Assembly (NCBI RefSeq): GCF_020616595.1
Contig: NZ_CP085278.1
Coordinates: 1,116,001 to 1,180,000 of the forward strand
Source: Lentilactobacillus laojiaonis
GTDB lineage: Bacteria; Bacillota; Bacilli; Lactobacillales; Lactobacillaceae
Direction of reading: 5' to 3'
DNA length: 64,000 nt
Part shown: in pieces, positions 1 through 8,287 of the stretch
Layout of the letters: the number at the start of each line of letters is the position of its first letter
How positions within the stretch are numbered: position 1 is the stretch's first letter
Translations under genes and position numbers: made by a program
The notes under the pieces: model-generated
What the model saw: only the letters and a program-made list of their open reading frames with translations
Databases searched by the model: none
What the model was told of the DNA's origin: nothing

Positions 1-1125
1 AAATCTTCAAATACTGAAACTACTGCTAAAGTAGAAGACAAGAAACCTACTCCAGCTGCTACCGTAGTTAAATCAGCTGACGTTGATAAAACATTACCAT
101 ATTACTTATCCGGTGGCTATGCTTACACTAGTCCGGAACTAACTGATACTTTAGGTACATATAAAAACTTCGCCCGTACTACTTGGTACAGCATGGGTAC
201 ATATACTATTGATCGTTCTGCTCAAGGTCACGGCCGTGGAATCTACGTAAAACTTCAAAGTGGTGACAAATCTAAAACTATCTGGGTTTGGCGTGGTTAC
301 GTTAAACCGATCACCGATTCAGCCTTTAACGTAGCGGCTAAAAACAGTGACTACTTCAAAAATATGGATATCGCGGTTTTAGGGGATTCAATTACCTATG
401 GATATGATGGAACTGCTAATCTATTAGATGCTAACTATCCAACTTGGTTATCTAAATACCTAAACACCAAAACTTACAACTTCGCCCACAACGGCGCTAA
501 CTTAGCTACCGAAAATAAAGGCGACTTCACTGAAGTCTTACACCACCATAACTTTAAAAATTATGATGCAGCTGTAATTGCTTACGGAACCAATGATTAT
601 GCTCACTCAACTTATGATTTATCAGCCATTACCGATGTTTTAAAAGATAACATCGAAAAAATGAAATCTGAAAATCCTAACCTAATCATCTACGGAATTC
701 TTCCAATTGATCGTTATGATAAAGATTTATCAGCTAACGAAATTGCCGGAAAAGGTGGTTACACTTTTAACGAATTACGAGATGCATTAGCTAAGACTTA
801 CGAAGAAGAAGGCGTTTCTTACTTAGATTGGCGTAATGATGCTAAACAATTAATCACTGATAAAAATTATGCTTATCGTTTAAATGATGCGCACTTACAC
901 CCAACTGCTCGCACTTACCAAATGATGGGTAAAGAAATTGCTAACTTTATGATTAACACTTTCCCTGAAGATCGTAAGCCAAAGGTTGAACAACCTAAGA
1001 AAGATACTGCTAAAGATAAAAAAGCTGATACCACTAAAAAATCCGACAAATCTAAAAAGAAGACTACTTCTAAGAAAAGTACCACAAAAACTACTAACAA
1101 AAAAGCTACTAATTCTAAAAAATAA
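1..1125 (+). CDS. SGNH/GDSL-family surface hydrolase (5' end missing)
   Basis: The frame is open to the left edge, so the N-terminus, and any signal peptide, lies outside the window; the ATG at 193 is internal. The catalytic domain shows the SGNH blocks: GDSITYG with the nucleophile Ser near 388, HNGAN for block II, YGTNDY near 586-600 for block III, and NDAHLHPT near the C-terminal catalytic His. Upstream is a region with SGGYAYTS and WVWRGYVKP that looks like a small wall-binding or SH3-like repeat. The last 50 or so residues are a Lys/Thr-rich tail with almost no other residue types, which could hold the protein to the anionic wall. The family covers esterases, lipases and O-acetyl hydrolases; the substrate cannot be told. 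A polysaccharide or peptidoglycan deacetylating role is an inference from the surface features. Confidence 0.8.
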   Translation, partial: KSSNTETTAKVEDKKPTPAATVVKSADVDKTLPYYLSGGYAYTSPELTDTLGTYKNFARTTWYSMGTYTIDRSAQGHGRGIYVKLQSGDKSKTIWVWRGYVKPITDSAFNVAAKNSDYFKNMDIAVLGDSITYGYDGTANLLDANYPTWLSKYLNTKTYNFAHNGANLATENKGDFTEVLHHHNFKNYDAAVIAYGTNDYAHSTYDLSAITDVLKDNIEKMKSENPNLIIYGILPIDRYDKDLSANEIAGKGGYTFNELRDALAKTYEEEGVSYLDWRNDAKQLITDKNYAYRLNDAHLHPTARTYQMMGKEIANFMINTFPEDRKPKVEQPKKDTAKDKKADTTKKSDKSKKKTTSKKSTTKTTNKKATNSKK

Positions 1126-1130
1126 CCAAT

Positions 1131-1165
1131 AAAAAAACCTAGCCAATGGCTAGGTTTTTTTATTT
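1131..1165. terminator. Bidirectional intrinsic terminator
   Basis: A perfect stem (AAAAAACCTAGCCA paired with TGGCTAGGTTTTTT) is flanked by A and T runs, so it can stop transcription from both convergent genes. Confidence 0.9.
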
Positions 1166-1166
1166 A

Positions 1167-2471
1167 CTATTTATTTGAAAAACCAGTAGTTCCCTTAACA
1201 TAGTTAGTATCACCAGCAGTGTAACCTAACTTAATGCTTGAATCAGAGAATTTAGGGTTGTTGTTAATGCTTAAAGTACCTTTAGCATCAAATGTGTATT
1301 TGGTGTATAAAAGATTACCTTTGCTATCTTTAACAACATCATTGTTTACTAAAGTTGGAGCGTAAACTGTAGTAATGTCAGCAGCTTTAGCAGCAGCTTC
1401 TAATTTTTCTGCAGTTACGGCAGTTCCTTTAGAACCTTTAACTACAAATTTGCTCTTATCAATAGCTTTAGCAGATTCGTTATAAACGTTTCTTTGGATT
1501 AATGATGATTTACCAGCTTCAACTGAGTATAAGCTACCAGCAGATAATGAAACTAATGCATCATCTTTAACTACATATAAAGTAACTTCGCTATTATTCT
1601 TCATAGCTAAAGCATCATTGTATGAGCTCCATTGAGTGTATTTGTAGCCTTCTGGAATACCATTAAGAACTAACTTGTTAGCATCATTAGCACTAGCAAT
1701 ATCCATAGTATCATTCTTACCAGCTACGAATGGAATTGAAATAGTATTAAGAACTTTCTTAGTGCCTTCTTCAACATACTTAACTGTAACGGCGTTAGCT
1801 TTAACTAAAGCACCATCTAATACCCAACCACTGAATTTAGCATCAGTTTGGTCTTCAACGTAAACCCATTTTTGGCCTTCACGTGAAGTAGTAGTTTCTT
1901 TAGTAACTTTTAGCATGTCTTTAGCATGGCTTGAACCATCAACAACGGTACGACCTACTTTGTATTTACTCCAAGCTGGAGCTTTGTAAGTAGTTTCTTT
2001 ACCATTGTTAGTCTTACCAGCATTAGCTAGCTTGTAAAGAGTGTTGTCGGTAACATCTTTAGTGTCTTTAGTAGTGTTATATTTAACTAAACCACCGGCA
2101 AATTTAGAAGTACTCTTACCACCGTAAATCCATCCACGGTATTTACCGTCGAAAGTAACTACTTTGTAGTAAACTGATCCACGATCAGTAGTAGCAACAC
2201 GGTAAGCAAGGACATTCTTTTGACCCTTGTTTGAGTCTTTAAGGTCAGCTAAAGTGTTCTTACTTGCAACAACTTTAGCCCCTTTTAAAGTACCGGCTTT
2301 AGTGTATAAAGCGTTTGAAGCATTCCAGTTAACGTTAACTGATGACTTCATAGTTGAGTTTGAAGTAATTTTAGCGTATGAAGCAGCGTCGGCATTAATT
2401 GAGCCAGCAGCGGCAACAAAACCAAGCGCAGCCATTCCAACAAACAATGAAGCTTTTAAATGTGATTTCAT
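1167..2471 (-). CDS. S-layer-like secreted surface protein, copy 1
   Basis: A 434-residue secreted protein. The signal peptide covers residues 1-29 ([18 protein letters not shown], then Ala-rich, with cleavage probably after INADA). A conserved module follows, with [18 protein letters not shown] and [19 protein letters not shown], which I recognise from S-layer proteins of the Lentilactobacillus buchneri/kefiri type. A second module around residues 165-220 ([36 protein letters not shown]) looks like a repeated SH3-like wall-binding unit. The C-terminal half is Ala/Lys/Val-rich without known motifs. It is a close paralogue of the gene at 3423-4781: both ends are conserved and the middle differs. 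The start is supported by a GGGAGA ribosome binding site 5-6 bases upstream. Whether it forms a true lattice or only coats the wall cannot be read from sequence. Confidence 0.75.
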   Translation of the reverse strand: MKSHLKASLFVGMAALGFVAAAGSINADAASYAKITSNSTMKSSVNVNWNASNALYTKAGTLKGAKVVASKNTLADLKDSNKGQKNVLAYRVATTDRGSVYYKVVTFDGKYRGWIYGGKSTSKFAGGLVKYNTTKDTKDVTDNTLYKLANAGKTNNGKETTYKAPAWSKYKVGRTVVDGSSHAKDMLKVTKETTTSREGQKWVYVEDQTDAKFSGWVLDGALVKANAVTVKYVEEGTKKVLNTISIPFVAGKNDTMDIASANDANKLVLNGIPEGYKYTQWSSYNDALAMKNNSEVTLYVVKDDALVSLSAGSLYSVEAGKSSLIQRNVYNESAKAIDKSKFVVKGSKGTAVTAEKLEAAAKAADITTVYAPTLVNNDVVKDSKGNLLYTKYTFDAKGTLSINNNPKFSDSSIKLGYTAGDTNYVKGTTGFSNK

Positions 2472-2627
2472 ATCATATTCTCCCTAATAAACTTAATTAA
2501 AAATATAAATCAAAATAATTATAATCCCTAAATTCAAAATTACCTAGCTTTTTTTAAATAACCCCTATGCAAATATTTTCACAAATGGTATATTCAAATA
2601 ACGATTAATTAAGAAAGGAAGTTCATT

Positions 2628-3368
2628 TTGCTTTTAATCGAATCAATCACTCCCCAGTGGCAACACCTGTATGAATCAAGCTTAATCAGAACTGCTATCA
2701 TCAAAAATCATCACCTCAAGCACCATGTGAAATCGATCAATTGGAAAACAGTTTGTATGCTAATTGGTACAAATTCCAAACAATATCCAACCTTCGTAAT
2801 TGACTCGAATCATGGAATCTATGCCGTTAAACAAACTCCCCAACAGATTATTAGTGAGTTAGATCATGATAATCCATTAATCGGTTCCGGATTTTTATAT
2901 CAACTAACTGATTTTATGAAAATTAATAAATACCGGCCAGTTTCGTGTGGTAAATTAAACTTTGCTCCGCTAAAAACCAATAACGGGGTTACCTCTTACA
3001 TAGCGCTCCACCAAATTCAAGACTATCACGTGGGCCAGCATACTGGTAAAACTACCGTGATCTTTAATAATATTGAAACCGAAGTGGAAATTGACGTTTC
3101 CGAATACTTTATGCACCAACGCAGTGAAGATTTCCATCGGATTCGGTTAGCTCAAGAACACCTTATCGATTACATTAATACTTTATATGATTTCGATCAT
3201 TTTGACGGATTTAATCAACATAAATACGCTAAAAATTCCAATAAAATGCAGGAACTGATTCGTTTTATTAAACGTAAAAATGCAAAAATCATGTTTGAGT
3301 ATTTAGATATTGAATATACCGAAGAAATGCTAGAAGAAGCTACTAATCGACTGATGCAGAAAAAGTGA
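2628..3368 (+). CDS. ComK-like competence regulator (tentative)
   Basis: A 246-residue cytoplasmic protein starting at TTG, behind AAAGGAAG at a normal distance. Residues about 100-180 follow the pattern of Bacillus ComK: a Pro followed by a short strand and a hydrophobic F-x-P (KLNFAPLKT), an isoleucine/aromatic strand (SYIALHQI), a T-x-V-x-F-N-N turn (TTVIFNNIETEVEI), and a Ser/Phe/Gln/Arg helix (SEYFMHQRSEDFHRIRL). ComK in Bacillus is the master transcription factor for DNA uptake; ComK homologues in lactobacilli are known by sequence but less studied. The protein is about 50 residues longer than Bacillus ComK at the ends. It lies alone between two S-layer-like genes on the opposite strand. 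The family call rests on remembered motif pattern, not on a search, and could be wrong. Confidence 0.5.
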   Translation: MLLIESITPQWQHLYESSLIRTAIIKNHHLKHHVKSINWKTVCMLIGTNSKQYPTFVIDSNHGIYAVKQTPQQIISELDHDNPLIGSGFLYQLTDFMKINKYRPVSCGKLNFAPLKTNNGVTSYIALHQIQDYHVGQHTGKTTVIFNNIETEVEIDVSEYFMHQRSEDFHRIRLAQEHLIDYINTLYDFDHFDGFNQHKYAKNSNKMQELIRFIKRKNAKIMFEYLDIEYTEEMLEEATNRLMQKK

Positions 3369-3370
3369 CA

Positions 3371-3406
3371 CAAAAAAACAGCCCTCAATGAGGACTGTTT
3401 TTATTT
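3371..3406. terminator. Intrinsic terminator between convergent genes
   Basis: Stem ACAGCCCTC / GAGGACTGT with one C-A mismatch and an AAT loop, flanked by a long A run and a T run. It can serve both neighbours. Confidence 0.8.
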
Positions 3407-3422
3407 AGCTAAATAAAATTAA

Positions 3423-4781
3423 TTATTCAGAAAAAGTGTTAGTGTTTTTGTCTAAAGTTACAGTAGTTGAACCTTTAGTGTAACCTAATTTAATTTTACC
3501 ATTGTCAGTAAATGTTAATGAACTTCCACCATTGATAGCTTTTGTGCTAGCTACATCAAATGTGTATTTAGTGTATTTACCATCAGCATTGGCAGTGTAA
3601 ACATTAGTAAGTTTTGCGTCAGAAACGGCTTTAGTTAAATCTTCGTCTGAAATTTCAGTTCCGTTAACGCCACTTAATTTAACATCTGATGATTTAACAC
3701 TTCCATTAGTTGAACTCTTAACATCATTTAATGGGTTTGAAGTACCTAATGCTACATCATAGAAATATTGTCCATTTACAGTAACAGTTTTATCTTGCAT
3801 AACGTATACAGTTACTGAGCCACCCTTAGCAACTTTTTGTGCACTTGCGTAATCAGCAAATACACCATTCTTAGCATCTGTTACGGCAGTACCATTGTTT
3901 GAGAATAAGTATCCTTTTTGTAGTCCAGCAGCAATTTTTGCTCTGGCACCATTACTCATACCAGTTGCATCCATAACTTGTTTGTCAGCAGCAGCATTTT
4001 TATCTGTTGCAACAAATGGCATTACAATGCTGTTAATAACTTTTGAAGGGTTTTTGTAGTCAACATAGTTTACAGTAACACCTTCTGATGCAGGAACTTC
4101 GGTAGTTTTAGTTAATGAACCATCTAATACCCAACCACTGAATTTAGCATCAGTTTGGTCTTCAACGTAAACCCATTTTTGGCCTTCACGTGAAGTAGTT
4201 GCTTCTTTAGTAACTTTTAGTAAATCTTTAGCGTGGCTAGTACCATCAACAACAGTACGACCTACTTTGTAAGTAGTCCATGCTGGAGCTTTGTAAGTAG
4301 TTTCTTTACCATTGTTTTCTTTACCAGCTTTAGTTAAGTTGTAGTAACTACCATCAAATTCAACATCTTTAGTGTCTTTAACAGTAGCGTATTCAGTTAA
4401 ACCACCGGCAATCTTGTCAGTTGATTTTCCGCCGTAGATCCATCCACGGTATTTACCATCAAAAGTAACAACTTTGTAGTATACTGAACCGCGGTTAGTA
4501 GTAGCAACACGGTAAGCTAAAACGTTCTTTTGACCTTTGTTTGAGTCTTTAAGATCGTCTAAAGTAGTTTTGCTTGCAACAACTTTAGCACCTTTTAAAG
4601 TACCAGCTTTAGTGTATAGAGCGTTTGAAGCGTTCCAGTTAACGTTAACTGAAGCTTTCATAGTTGAGTTTGAAGTAACTTTTGCGTATGAAGCAGCATC
4701 AGCATTGATTGAACCTGCAGCAGCAACGAAGCCAAGTGCAGCTAAACCAACGAATAATGAATTCTTTAAATTAGATTTCAT
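3423..4781 (-). CDS. S-layer-like secreted surface protein, copy 2
   Basis: A 452-residue paralogue of the 1167-2471 protein. The start is taken at 4781 because AGGAGG sits 8 bases upstream; the frame extends 14 codons further without a usable site. Signal peptide, [30 protein letters not shown] module and the [10 protein letters not shown] to SGWVLDGSL module are nearly identical to copy 1, also at DNA level. Residues from about 225 to 390 are different: copy 2 has a stretch on [19 protein letters not shown] with a longer insert. Both end in an xIKLGYT motif followed by a Thr-rich tail. Known role of the family: surface coat, adhesion and protection. The near-identical N-terminal thirds with divergent middles suggest duplication and later gene conversion or domain exchange. 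Confidence 0.75.
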   Translation of the reverse strand: MKSNLKNSLFVGLAALGFVAAAGSINADAASYAKVTSNSTMKASVNVNWNASNALYTKAGTLKGAKVVASKTTLDDLKDSNKGQKNVLAYRVATTNRGSVYYKVVTFDGKYRGWIYGGKSTDKIAGGLTEYATVKDTKDVEFDGSYYNLTKAGKENNGKETTYKAPAWTTYKVGRTVVDGTSHAKDLLKVTKEATTSREGQKWVYVEDQTDAKFSGWVLDGSLTKTTEVPASEGVTVNYVDYKNPSKVINSIVMPFVATDKNAAADKQVMDATGMSNGARAKIAAGLQKGYLFSNNGTAVTDAKNGVFADYASAQKVAKGGSVTVYVMQDKTVTVNGQYFYDVALGTSNPLNDVKSSTNGSVKSSDVKLSGVNGTEISDEDLTKAVSDAKLTNVYTANADGKYTKYTFDVASTKAINGGSSLTFTDNGKIKLGYTKGSTTVTLDKNTNTFSE

Positions 4782-5002
4782 GTTAGAAATCCTCCTATTA
4801 TTTTTTGTTTTTAATTCAATCACCTATTATGTACTTAAATTAGACTCTTCCCAAAGAATAATCTAACTAGCTCATAACCCTAAGATAATGAATTATTTAC
4901 AAGTGAAATTGTATAACTAAATAATTTGTGAAGCAAGCTAATTTTTATTATTTCTTAAATTGTTATATTCGTAAAAAAGCCTATTTTTTCTGGCATTATC
5001 GC

Positions 5003-5041
5003 AAAAAGCCCAGCTTATCAATAAATAAGCCAGGCTTTAAT
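5003..5041 (-). terminator. Terminator of the sigma factor/DUF1659/DUF2922 block
   Basis: Read on the minus strand, AAAGCC-TG-GCTTAT pairs with ATAAGC-TG-GGCTTT, followed by a T run. It lies just after the DUF2922 stop. Confidence 0.8.
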
Positions 5042-5051
5042 GTTACAAATA

Positions 5052-5276
5052 TTACATGCGAGTTTCAAAGATTGGATCGACTACATTTTCCGCATAACGG
5101 GCGGCTACGGGTTTATCGAAGTAGCGAATTCCGTCTTTTTCAAACATCTTTAATTCACTAATTTGATTCATCGCTTTTTGGACAGTGCCCGCATCGAGAT
5201 CTTCATTAGCGTAGTTCAGACTTAAAGTCTTTAACTTGTTTTCACTAGTGGCGAATACTAATTCTAAGTGTTTCAT
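5052..5276 (-). CDS. DUF2922-family small protein
   Basis: A 74-residue protein starting MKHLELVFAT, with GGAG 10 bases upstream; a TTG three codons earlier is too close to that site. The sequence (KHLELVF at the start, VAARYAENVVDPIFE at the end) matches the DUF2922 family, a group of short Firmicute proteins of unknown function that is regularly found beside DUF1659. It follows the DUF1659 gene with an 18-base gap, so the two are co-transcribed and probably act together. No membrane segment or catalytic motif is visible. Confidence 0.75.
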   Translation of the reverse strand: MKHLELVFATSENKLKTLSLNYANEDLDAGTVQKAMNQISELKMFEKDGIRYFDKPVAARYAENVVDPIFETRM

Positions 5277-5294
5277 AATTATCAAACTCCTTTA

Positions 5295-5501
5295 TTATTT
5301 GGCTAGAATGTGATTTGTTTGCGAAACGGTAACGTCGATGATCGTATCACTGGTCAAACTTTCTAAGATGTTACCAAATTCCATAATTTGTTCGGCAGTA
5401 GCGGCTTGAGCAACGTTAGCGAAGGTATGTCTAACTCCGTTTTCGTGACCGGCTCCTGTCATAGTATAAGTGGCACTGGCTTTTAACCAATCTGTTTGCA
5501 T
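5295..5501 (-). CDS. DUF1659-family small protein
   Basis: A 68-residue protein with AGGAG 8 bases before its ATG. The pattern (a YTMTGAGHENGVRHTFANV strand pair, then a helix and TIIDVTVSQ) fits DUF1659, a family without assigned function. Its partner DUF2922 follows directly. Upstream, at the distance expected for a promoter or operator, is the 12-base palindrome at 5531-5542. The sigma factor gene lies just beyond, in the same direction. Confidence 0.75.
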   Translation of the reverse strand: MQTDWLKASATYTMTGAGHENGVRHTFANVAQAATAEQIMEFGNILESLTSDTIIDVTVSQTNHILAK

Positions 5502-5530
5502 GGTGTAATCTCCTTTATCGTTTGTTAAGC

Positions 5531-5542
5531 GTTAGCGCTAAC
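5531..5542. promoter_or_regulatory. 12-bp perfect palindrome upstream of the DUF1659/DUF2922 pair
   Basis: GTTAGCGCTAAC is perfectly self-complementary and G+C-richer than its surroundings. It sits 30-42 bases before the DUF1659 start, between it and the sigma factor gene. It resembles an operator, but no regulator can be named. Confidence 0.4.
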
Positions 5543-5585
5543 CCTTACATAGTTAATAACGAATTAGCCCCCACAAAGTGTTACC

Positions 5586-6095
5586 CTAATCTTTAAAAAC
5601 GGTTTGTCCAATCTCTAAAATGCCTTGTTTCCATTGGTAGATTGTCTTTCTAGAGACCCCAAAGTAGCGGGCCATTTCGGTCGGATTTAAGCCCAGTTGA
5701 TATTTACCAATTAGATATTTGCGTTGATAGTTATCACAATTTTTAAGGATTTGTTGATAAACTAAGTCGATTTCGCAATCGGGTAGATTAGCTTGCGGTA
5801 GTTCGAGAATCTCATTATCGTCATCTGTTTCTTGATGTTGGTTAATCCGGGTTTGGCGTTTGAGATAATCTAAAAGATCCCAATAAACACCCTGATAGAT
5901 ATATGGCAAGCAGACTTGACCATCATCTTTCGGGGCTCGTTGATAAGCTTTGATGAAGGCTAACCGGCCTTCTTGTAATAAATCGTCATAATCTTTGTGA
6001 CTTTTAGTGATATTAAGTCGCTTCAAGACTCCATAAATAATTACTTCGTGATCATCTTGCATCAAAAATTCAAAGGCTAATTCGGTGGAATTCAT
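5586..6095 (-). CDS. Sigma-70-family RNA polymerase sigma factor (ComX/SigX-like size)
   Basis: A 169-residue protein with only sigma regions 2 and 4. Region 2 is seen as DYDDLLQEGRLAFIKAYQR (core-binding helix, residues about 36-54). Region 4 is seen as GLNPTEMARYFGVSRKTIYQ (helix-turn-helix near the C-terminus). Size and layout match the alternative sigma factors of lactobacilli often annotated ComX or SigH-like. The linker is acidic (ETDDDNEILELP). It is transcribed towards the DUF1659 and DUF2922 genes, about 85 bases away, and may direct their expression or its own. It lies 2.2 kb from a ComK-like gene, but a competence link is only suggested by that proximity. No signal peptide or membrane anchor is visible, so it is not an anti-sigma-controlled ECF pair in this locus. 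Confidence 0.75.
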   Translation of the reverse strand: MNSTELAFEFLMQDDHEVIIYGVLKRLNITKSHKDYDDLLQEGRLAFIKAYQRAPKDDGQVCLPYIYQGVYWDLLDYLKRQTRINQHQETDDDNEILELPQANLPDCEIDLVYQQILKNCDNYQRKYLIGKYQLGLNPTEMARYFGVSRKTIYQWKQGILEIGQTVFKD

Positions 6096-6231
6096 GTTAA
6101 TTCTTCCTTTATTTGAGTTTTGATCAAGGGCCCTATCACACTTAAAAGTCTATAAAAGACCATTCGCAAATCCTAACGCGGTAATTTAATGGCGGGAGCT
6201 TTGGGCTTGCATCAACTTAATTAAAAACATT

Positions 6232-6266
6232 AAAAAAAGGCTAACTGATTTCTCAGTTAGCCTTAA
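6232..6266 (-). terminator. Terminator of the MacB-like gene
   Basis: Perfect 12-bp stem AAGGCTAACTGA / TCAGTTAGCCTT with a short loop, followed on the minus strand by seven T. Confidence 0.9.
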
Positions 6267-6268
6267 GC

Positions 6269-8203
6269 TTATTCGCGACTTAAACTTTCAATTGGATCTA
6301 ATTTGGCAGCTTTGTTAGCTGGTGCTAAGGCCGCAAATAAACTAATAAAGATTGAAACTAGTAAGCCGGTAAGCACGTTACCCATACTAATTTGCATAAT
6401 GTCATAGTGAATTCCCGCTTGAGCGAGGGAGTTAGCGCCCATTTGAATTAGAAAGGCGATCACAATCGCAAATACGGCAGAGAATAAACCAATAAAGAAA
6501 GCTTCGGAGAAGAAGAGGTTACGGATACTTCCCTTAGAAGCTCCTAGAGCTCGTAAGATTCCGATTTCTTTAGTTCGTTCGGAAACAGAGATGTAAAGAA
6601 CCACGATAATCATAATTGCAGAAACTAATAATGAGATTCCGGCAATTACCGCTAAAACGTCTACGGCTAAGGTAATGTAAGTATTTAAAGTAGAAACAAT
6701 ACTACCGACCCCGGTAATTTGGTAAAGCGATTTATTGCTATCGTTTTTATAGCTCTTGATTTTGTCTTGAGCGGGTTGCACATTTTGCACATTTCCTTTG
6801 ATATTTACGGTTACTAAACTAGGTTTTAAATCTAGGTTTTTAGTTTGATACATTTGTTCCATCGTATCGTAAGTTGGCATAGCGGTTAGTGAACCCAGCT
6901 CGGCAAATCCACTAACTTTTAAAGTTTTCGATACGGTTACTGGTTTTTTATTTTTATCCATAGTAGTTACAAATAATTTGATCTTTTTGTTTAACATACT
7001 GTTAGGATGTTTAGCGTTAAATTTCTTAGCTAAAGTGGTGGAAATTAGGATTTCGCCATCTTTAGGAGCGGCACCTTTTTTAATCGATTTTTGTTTAATT
7101 GTACTATTATATGTCTGCATGATTGGCAAGGTTTGAGATTTCTTATTATAGTGAACTTGAACCCCACCTTGCGCAAAAGTACCTTTTTGAACTGAATCGA
7201 CATTTTTAACGCTACTCAAGCGATCAATATCAGATTGATTAATATATTGAATTTCTTGCGAATTTTTATTTTTAGCTGCTTTAGCAACTTGGACAGCGTT
7301 GGGATTAATTTGCGAATAGATTTCGTGATTAATATAGCCTTTCACCCCGTTACCAAGCCCCAGCATCATGATGACACTAAAGATCCCGATGGCGGCACCA
7401 AAAATAATTAATAGATTACGTTTTAGATTATATTTCATATTTTCTAGCGCCATTTTTAAAGTGGCTCCAAAACGTAAAGTATGGGTATCCATCTCGGGAG
7501 TAGTAGATGGTTGATAAGCTGGTTTTAAACGAATATCTTCAACAATATTACCGTCTGCTAAGCGCACAATTCTCGTACCATAATCCGCTACGTGTTGAGA
7601 GTGGGTTACGGTGATAATTAATTTACCTTCGGCAGCAATTTCGTTTAATAATTGAAGAATTTCTTCGGTATTTTTACTATCTAAAGCTCCGGTAGGTTCG
7701 TCGGCAATCAAGATTTCTGGATTAGCTGCTAAGGCTCTAGCAATCGCTACCCGTTGTTTTTGACCACCAGAAAGTTGGTTCGGATACTTATTCATGTGTT
7801 CTTTTAGACCAACTTTTTCTAATAATTCAGTTGCTCGATTATCTTGTTCTTTTTTAGATAGATTAGTCATTTCTAGTGCAACCAAGACATTTTGCTTGAT
7901 CGTTAAATGACTAATTAGGTTAAAGTTTTGGAAGATAAAGCCGATAGTCTTCCGGCGATAAGCGTCCATTTGCTTATTGGTATCATTTTTAAGTGATTTG
8001 CCTTTTAAAATAACTTCTCCGGAATAATTACTATCTAAACCACCAATGATATTCATCAAGGTAGATTTACCGCCACCGGATTCACCTAAGATTGAAACAA
8101 ATTCCCCTTCTTCAAAAGAAAGGTTAATTCCCTTTAAAACTTCAAATTCCTCTTTACCTAAAAAGTAGGACTTTTTAATATTTTTAAGTTCTAAGTAACT
8201 CAT
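6269..8203 (-). CDS. MacB-type ABC transporter, ATPase fused to FtsX-like permease
   Basis: A 644-residue fusion. The ATPase occupies residues 1-230: Walker A GESGGGKS at 40-47, signature LSGGQ at 144-148, Walker B ILIADEP at 164-170, H-loop VTHSQH. A first membrane segment lies at about 263-285, then a MacB-like extracellular domain of about 230 residues, then three membrane segments at the C-terminus with the [16 protein letters not shown] motif of FtsX permeases. This is the four-helix mechanotransmission class, which exports peptides, antibiotics or lipids, or releases envelope proteins, rather than importing. In Gram-positives such a protein often works with a membrane-fusion-like partner; none is adjacent. 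It stands as a single gene between two hairpin terminators. Confidence 0.88.
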   Translation of the reverse strand: MSYLELKNIKKSYFLGKEEFEVLKGINLSFEEGEFVSILGESGGGKSTLMNIIGGLDSNYSGEVILKGKSLKNDTNKQMDAYRRKTIGFIFQNFNLISHLTIKQNVLVALEMTNLSKKEQDNRATELLEKVGLKEHMNKYPNQLSGGQKQRVAIARALAANPEILIADEPTGALDSKNTEEILQLLNEIAAEGKLIITVTHSQHVADYGTRIVRLADGNIVEDIRLKPAYQPSTTPEMDTHTLRFGATLKMALENMKYNLKRNLLIIFGAAIGIFSVIMMLGLGNGVKGYINHEIYSQINPNAVQVAKAAKNKNSQEIQYINQSDIDRLSSVKNVDSVQKGTFAQGGVQVHYNKKSQTLPIMQTYNSTIKQKSIKKGAAPKDGEILISTTLAKKFNAKHPNSMLNKKIKLFVTTMDKNKKPVTVSKTLKVSGFAELGSLTAMPTYDTMEQMYQTKNLDLKPSLVTVNIKGNVQNVQPAQDKIKSYKNDSNKSLYQITGVGSIVSTLNTYITLAVDVLAVIAGISLLVSAIMIIVVLYISVSERTKEIGILRALGASKGSIRNLFFSEAFFIGLFSAVFAIVIAFLIQMGANSLAQAGIHYDIMQISMGNVLTGLLVSIFISLFAALAPANKAAKLDPIESLSRE

Positions 8204-8254
8204 GAATTTCCTCCCACGTTTTCAATATGACGGCCATTATACACCCTAATAAAT

Positions 8255-8287
8255 AAAAAAACTTCCATAAAATGGAAGTTTTTATTT
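8255..8287. terminator. Terminator of the secreted propeller-like protein
   Basis: Perfect 12-bp stem AAAAACTTCCAT / ATGGAAGTTTTT with a loop of 3 A, bounded by A/T runs. It touches the stop codon of the 8287-9837 gene. Confidence 0.85.

Noticed and set aside
4928-5161. Open frame on the plus strand
   Set aside because: It covers the minus-strand terminator and the 3' part of the DUF2922 gene, has no ribosome binding site and looks non-coding.
5550-5562. ComX (cin) box-like TAACGAATTA near the sigma factor stop
   Set aside because: Only a partial match, and on the strand opposite to the genes it would have to serve.
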